This document shows, in pieces, positions 29,399-31,869 of a DNA stretch of 31,869 nt; positions within the stretch are counted from its first letter, which is position 1, and every line of letters starts with the position of its first letter. The position numbers and the translations under genes were made by a program. The notes under the pieces are model-generated. The model saw only the letters and a program-made list of their open reading frames with translations. It was not told where the DNA came from and did not search any database. The DNA is from Heterotrichella gracilis (Eukaryota > Sar > Xanthophyceae > Tribonematales > Xanthonemataceae). Where the stretch lies: contig JAULBX010028072.1 of NCBI GenBank assembly GCA_032358255.1, forward strand, positions 1-31,869, written 5' to 3'.

Positions 29399-31869
29399 AT
29401 GAAGGCAAACCAGGGGGCTCGGCTGTTTCTGGTGGTGCTCTTGCTATCTGTGGCGTTGCAAGGGGCTTGGGCAGGTGGGTACCCACCTGAACCCACATGC
29501 TGCCTTGGCTAGCGATGCACTGTGCGCGCGTGCGCGGTGCTGAAATCGGGCTTGCTCACAACGCACCAGTGCCTTTAGAGCGTAGTAGGCTTCTGTAAAT
29601 AATAGCACCACTAATGCACTATCCTCTGCACGCTAACTTGTCTGCAGACAACCGGGTGCACTCGGATCCCCCCGCCCATCGAGGCCATGCGGTGGGCACA
29701 GTAGGCATGCCGTGCGGTCGGCATTCCCACGAGGTCAAACCTAACCCACCGCTCCTTTTCCTTTTTCCTAGGTGATTGTCCTTTCACTGCTCGGTGGCAC
29801 TGTTCTGCGGTGGACAACAGCGCGGGCTCGCTCGCATGGGGGTGGGATGGCGAAGCCAAGGGGGGGATGGCCAAAGGCAACTGGAAGGACTGCTGCCAGA
29901 CCTGCAGGCAGTCAAAGGGCTGCAAGTTCTGGAACTACCTAGAAGCCAACGGCAAGGGCAACCCCATCGACTCGCAACAGAACGAAAAGGTGGGTGCAGG
30001 AGTCCCTCCCCGTGAGCCACAGATTGCACCCTTGCGTGCACTTCTGCTACTATAAGCAGTACCAACAGGTGCTGCAAGGGTAGCACTTCTCATCGCACTA
30101 GGTGTTGACCTGGGTGCAGCCAATTGTTTAGGGTTTAGGGTGTAGCAGCAGGCACTTACCTGACATCAATGCGCAGAGAGATATGGAACAGCCTCTATGG
30201 ACCCTAGCCTAGGGTGTACCAGGTGCTTTCCTCCTGGTGCGCTTCTGAAGCCAAAGAAGTGCCTGCAGTTTATCAACTGCCTGTGGCAGCATTGTGCATC
30301 GAAGTAGCACCCCTGACTGAACCTAAACCCTAAGCCCGCCACCTTAGGCAAACCATAACCCTGCACCCTAAGCGCACCACTTCTGACAGAACCCTACACC
30401 CTGCGCCCCATGCATCTGGTTTAGCCCATGCCAACTGCCACCCCACTGGCCTTTGCAGGAGTGCTGGATTTACAGCGTCGATCCTAAGGCGGTGCCCAAC
30501 CCCCCTATTAATGAAGCGCTCTTCCCTTTCCCCCCTGCGACCACCGCACCAGGCTACTTTGCACCAAACTGGAAGTGTGGAACGCCTGATGATACAGGTA
30601 GCAACGTATGCCCATATTGCCTGGCAATGACTTTATAACCGCATTTATACTTAGGCCACTGCATGCAAGCATTGGCATTGCCACCTGCATCATCAGCGTA
30701 CTCTATGCCCGCCGCTATAAAGCTGTCCACAGTTGCCTGGGCATGTGAATGGCAAAAGGAACCATTGTTGCTTATATGAACACACTTGTGCATCAGCTTG
30801 AACAGAGCCTTGACATGCTGTTGTGCTCTGTAACAGGGATTGATGCTCCATTCCCCCCGTTCCCGCCACCCAACCCTTCACCACCACCACCAGCACCAGC
30901 ACCACCATCCCCACCACCACAAAGCCCCTCACCACCGCCATCGCCAACGCCACCACCACCACGGCCGTCGCCACCACCGTCACCTAACCCACCACCCAAG
31001 CCTCCCCCAAGCCCATCCCCCCCACCATCTCCCCAACCACCCCCGCCACGCCCATCACCCCCACCATCGCCAACGCCACCACCGCCGTCACCAGCGCCGC
31101 CATCTCCAACACCGCCATCCCCGACACCGCCATCCCCAACACCGCCATCTCCAACACCGCCATCCCCAACTCCACCACCACCATCGCCAAAGCTATCCCC
31201 ACCACCATCCCCAGTGTTATCTCCACCGCCATCCCCAGTGCTTTCCCCACCCCCGTCCCCAGCGCTATCTCCACCACCTTCGCCAAAGCTTTCTCCACCA
31301 CCATCACCAAAGCTGTCCCCACCGCCGTCGCCAGCGCTATCCCCACCACCGTCCCCAGCGCTATCCCCACCACCGTTGCCGGCACTATCCCCACCACCGT
31401 CACCCAAGACCATCCTTCCACCCACCGGCGGTGGCAGCAGCCCGTCCCCGTCCCCAACCATAATACTCCCACCCACCGGCGGCGGCTCAAGTCCAGTGGC
31501 TGTTTCATCACCGCCTCCATCCCCACCCCCATCACCACCTCCGTCACCACCTCCACCGTCGCCAACACCACCATCCCCATCACCACCATCACCAGAGCCA
31601 CCGTTGCCGTCGCCCCCATCCCCCACACCTCCTTCACCTACACCTCCTTCACCCACACCACCATCCCCCGCGCCCCCCTCGCCCACGCCCCCATCCCCCA
31701 CACCTCCTCCTCCATCACCCATGCCGCCTTCACCCACACCCCCATCCCCCACACCGCCATCGCCCGCACCCCCTTCGCCCACCCCGCCTTCGCCCGCGCC
31801 ACCATCACCCTACCCACCATCCCCCGCGCCACCATCCCCCACACCTGCTCCACCATCCCCCACCCCCCC
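29399..31869 (+). CDS. Secreted Cys-rich/SPPP-rich (hydroxyproline-rich) wall-type protein, 3' partial
   Basis: Exons 29399-29474, 29772-29989, 30459-30597 and 30837 to the window edge are in consistent phase; no stop is reached after at least 488 residues. Residues 1-25 ([20 protein letters not shown], then QGAWA) form a signal peptide. Residues ~28-110 form a small Cys/Trp-rich module ([20 protein letters not shown] and later ECWIY) whose CC-C-GC-W...CW pattern resembles PAN/apple-like modules in algal wall proteins. From about 148 the chain is nearly all Pro/Ser, with SPPP, SPPSP and SPTPP motifs. It includes an 8-residue period (LSPPPSPx) and two [10 protein letters not shown] breaks. SPPP blocks in volvocalean wall glycoproteins are hydroxylated and glycosylated into stiff rods; here that is inference. 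It is not a proven pherophorin, because no pherophorin domain is visible in the window; one could follow beyond the edge. Confidence 0.88.
31186..31410 (+). repeat. 24-bp coding tandem repeats (LSPPPSPx)
   Basis: About nine 24-base units encode LSPPPSP plus a variable Lys, Val or Ala. Synonymous differences between units show that they are not fresh duplicates. They form the most regular part of the SPPP-rich domain. Confidence 0.9.

Noticed and set aside
30793..31782. Long minus-strand Gly/Asp-rich open frame
   Set aside because: It is the exact reverse shadow of the Pro/Ser-coding repeat in the plus-strand SPPP-rich gene. The plus frame has a signal peptide, phased exons and known motifs.

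Overview
This is nuclear DNA from a green alga, most likely a chlorophycean (volvocalean-type) species. The evidence is short exons with GT-AG introns, many interstitial TTTAGGG/CCCTAAA (plant-type telomere) motifs, GC-rich coding sequence, TG/CA-rich simple repeats, a truncated haemoglobin of the Chlamydomonas THB type and a secreted SPPP-rich (hydroxyproline-rich) wall-type protein. I cannot name the species. There are no prokaryotic features, and I recognised no tRNA or rRNA genes.

Layout, left to right. (1) 17-5498, minus: a multi-exon Cys-rich protein with furin/VSP-like Cys repeats; its 5' end is not resolved. (2) 7140-8195, minus: a three-exon truncated haemoglobin, 150 aa. (3) 9092-17652, plus: a complete 16-exon CTF18, the large subunit of the alternative clamp loader, 929 aa by my splicing. 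(4) 18923-22803, minus: a five-exon TauD/TfdA-like (clavaminate-synthase-like) Fe(II)/2-oxoglutarate dioxygenase homologue whose two expected iron-binding His are not found in place; a 100-N assembly gap lies in one intron. (5) 25119-28566, minus: a seven-exon secreted papain-family cysteine protease with an intact active site and a Pro-rich C-terminal tail, 412 aa. (6) 29399 to the window end, plus: a secreted protein with a Cys-rich PAN/apple-like head and a very long SPPP-rich tail, cut by the window edge. Genes 2/3 and 5/6 are divergent pairs; genes 3/4 converge. The exon chains were built by hand from splice signals, and codon phase is consistent at every junction except where stated.

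The most striking structure is not a gene. The introns of genes 1, 3 and 4 are full of partial copies ('echoes') of the neighbouring exons. Copies of an exon's first part, with its acceptor site, mostly lie before the intact exon. Copies of its last part, with its donor site, lie after it. The broken end of many echoes abuts TTTAGGG/CCCTAAA repeats. Echo ages range from near-identical to barely recognisable. Some have diverged mainly at synonymous sites, and one looks like two exons joined without their intron. Genes 2, 5 and 6 show no such exon echoes. The pattern points to repeated local tandem duplication or break repair involving telomere-like sequence, with one intact exon always kept.

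Functionally the genes form no single pathway. Genes 5 and 6, and probably gene 1, look like secreted or wall-surface proteins; gene 3 is replication/cohesion housekeeping; gene 2 is probably a haem/NO protein.
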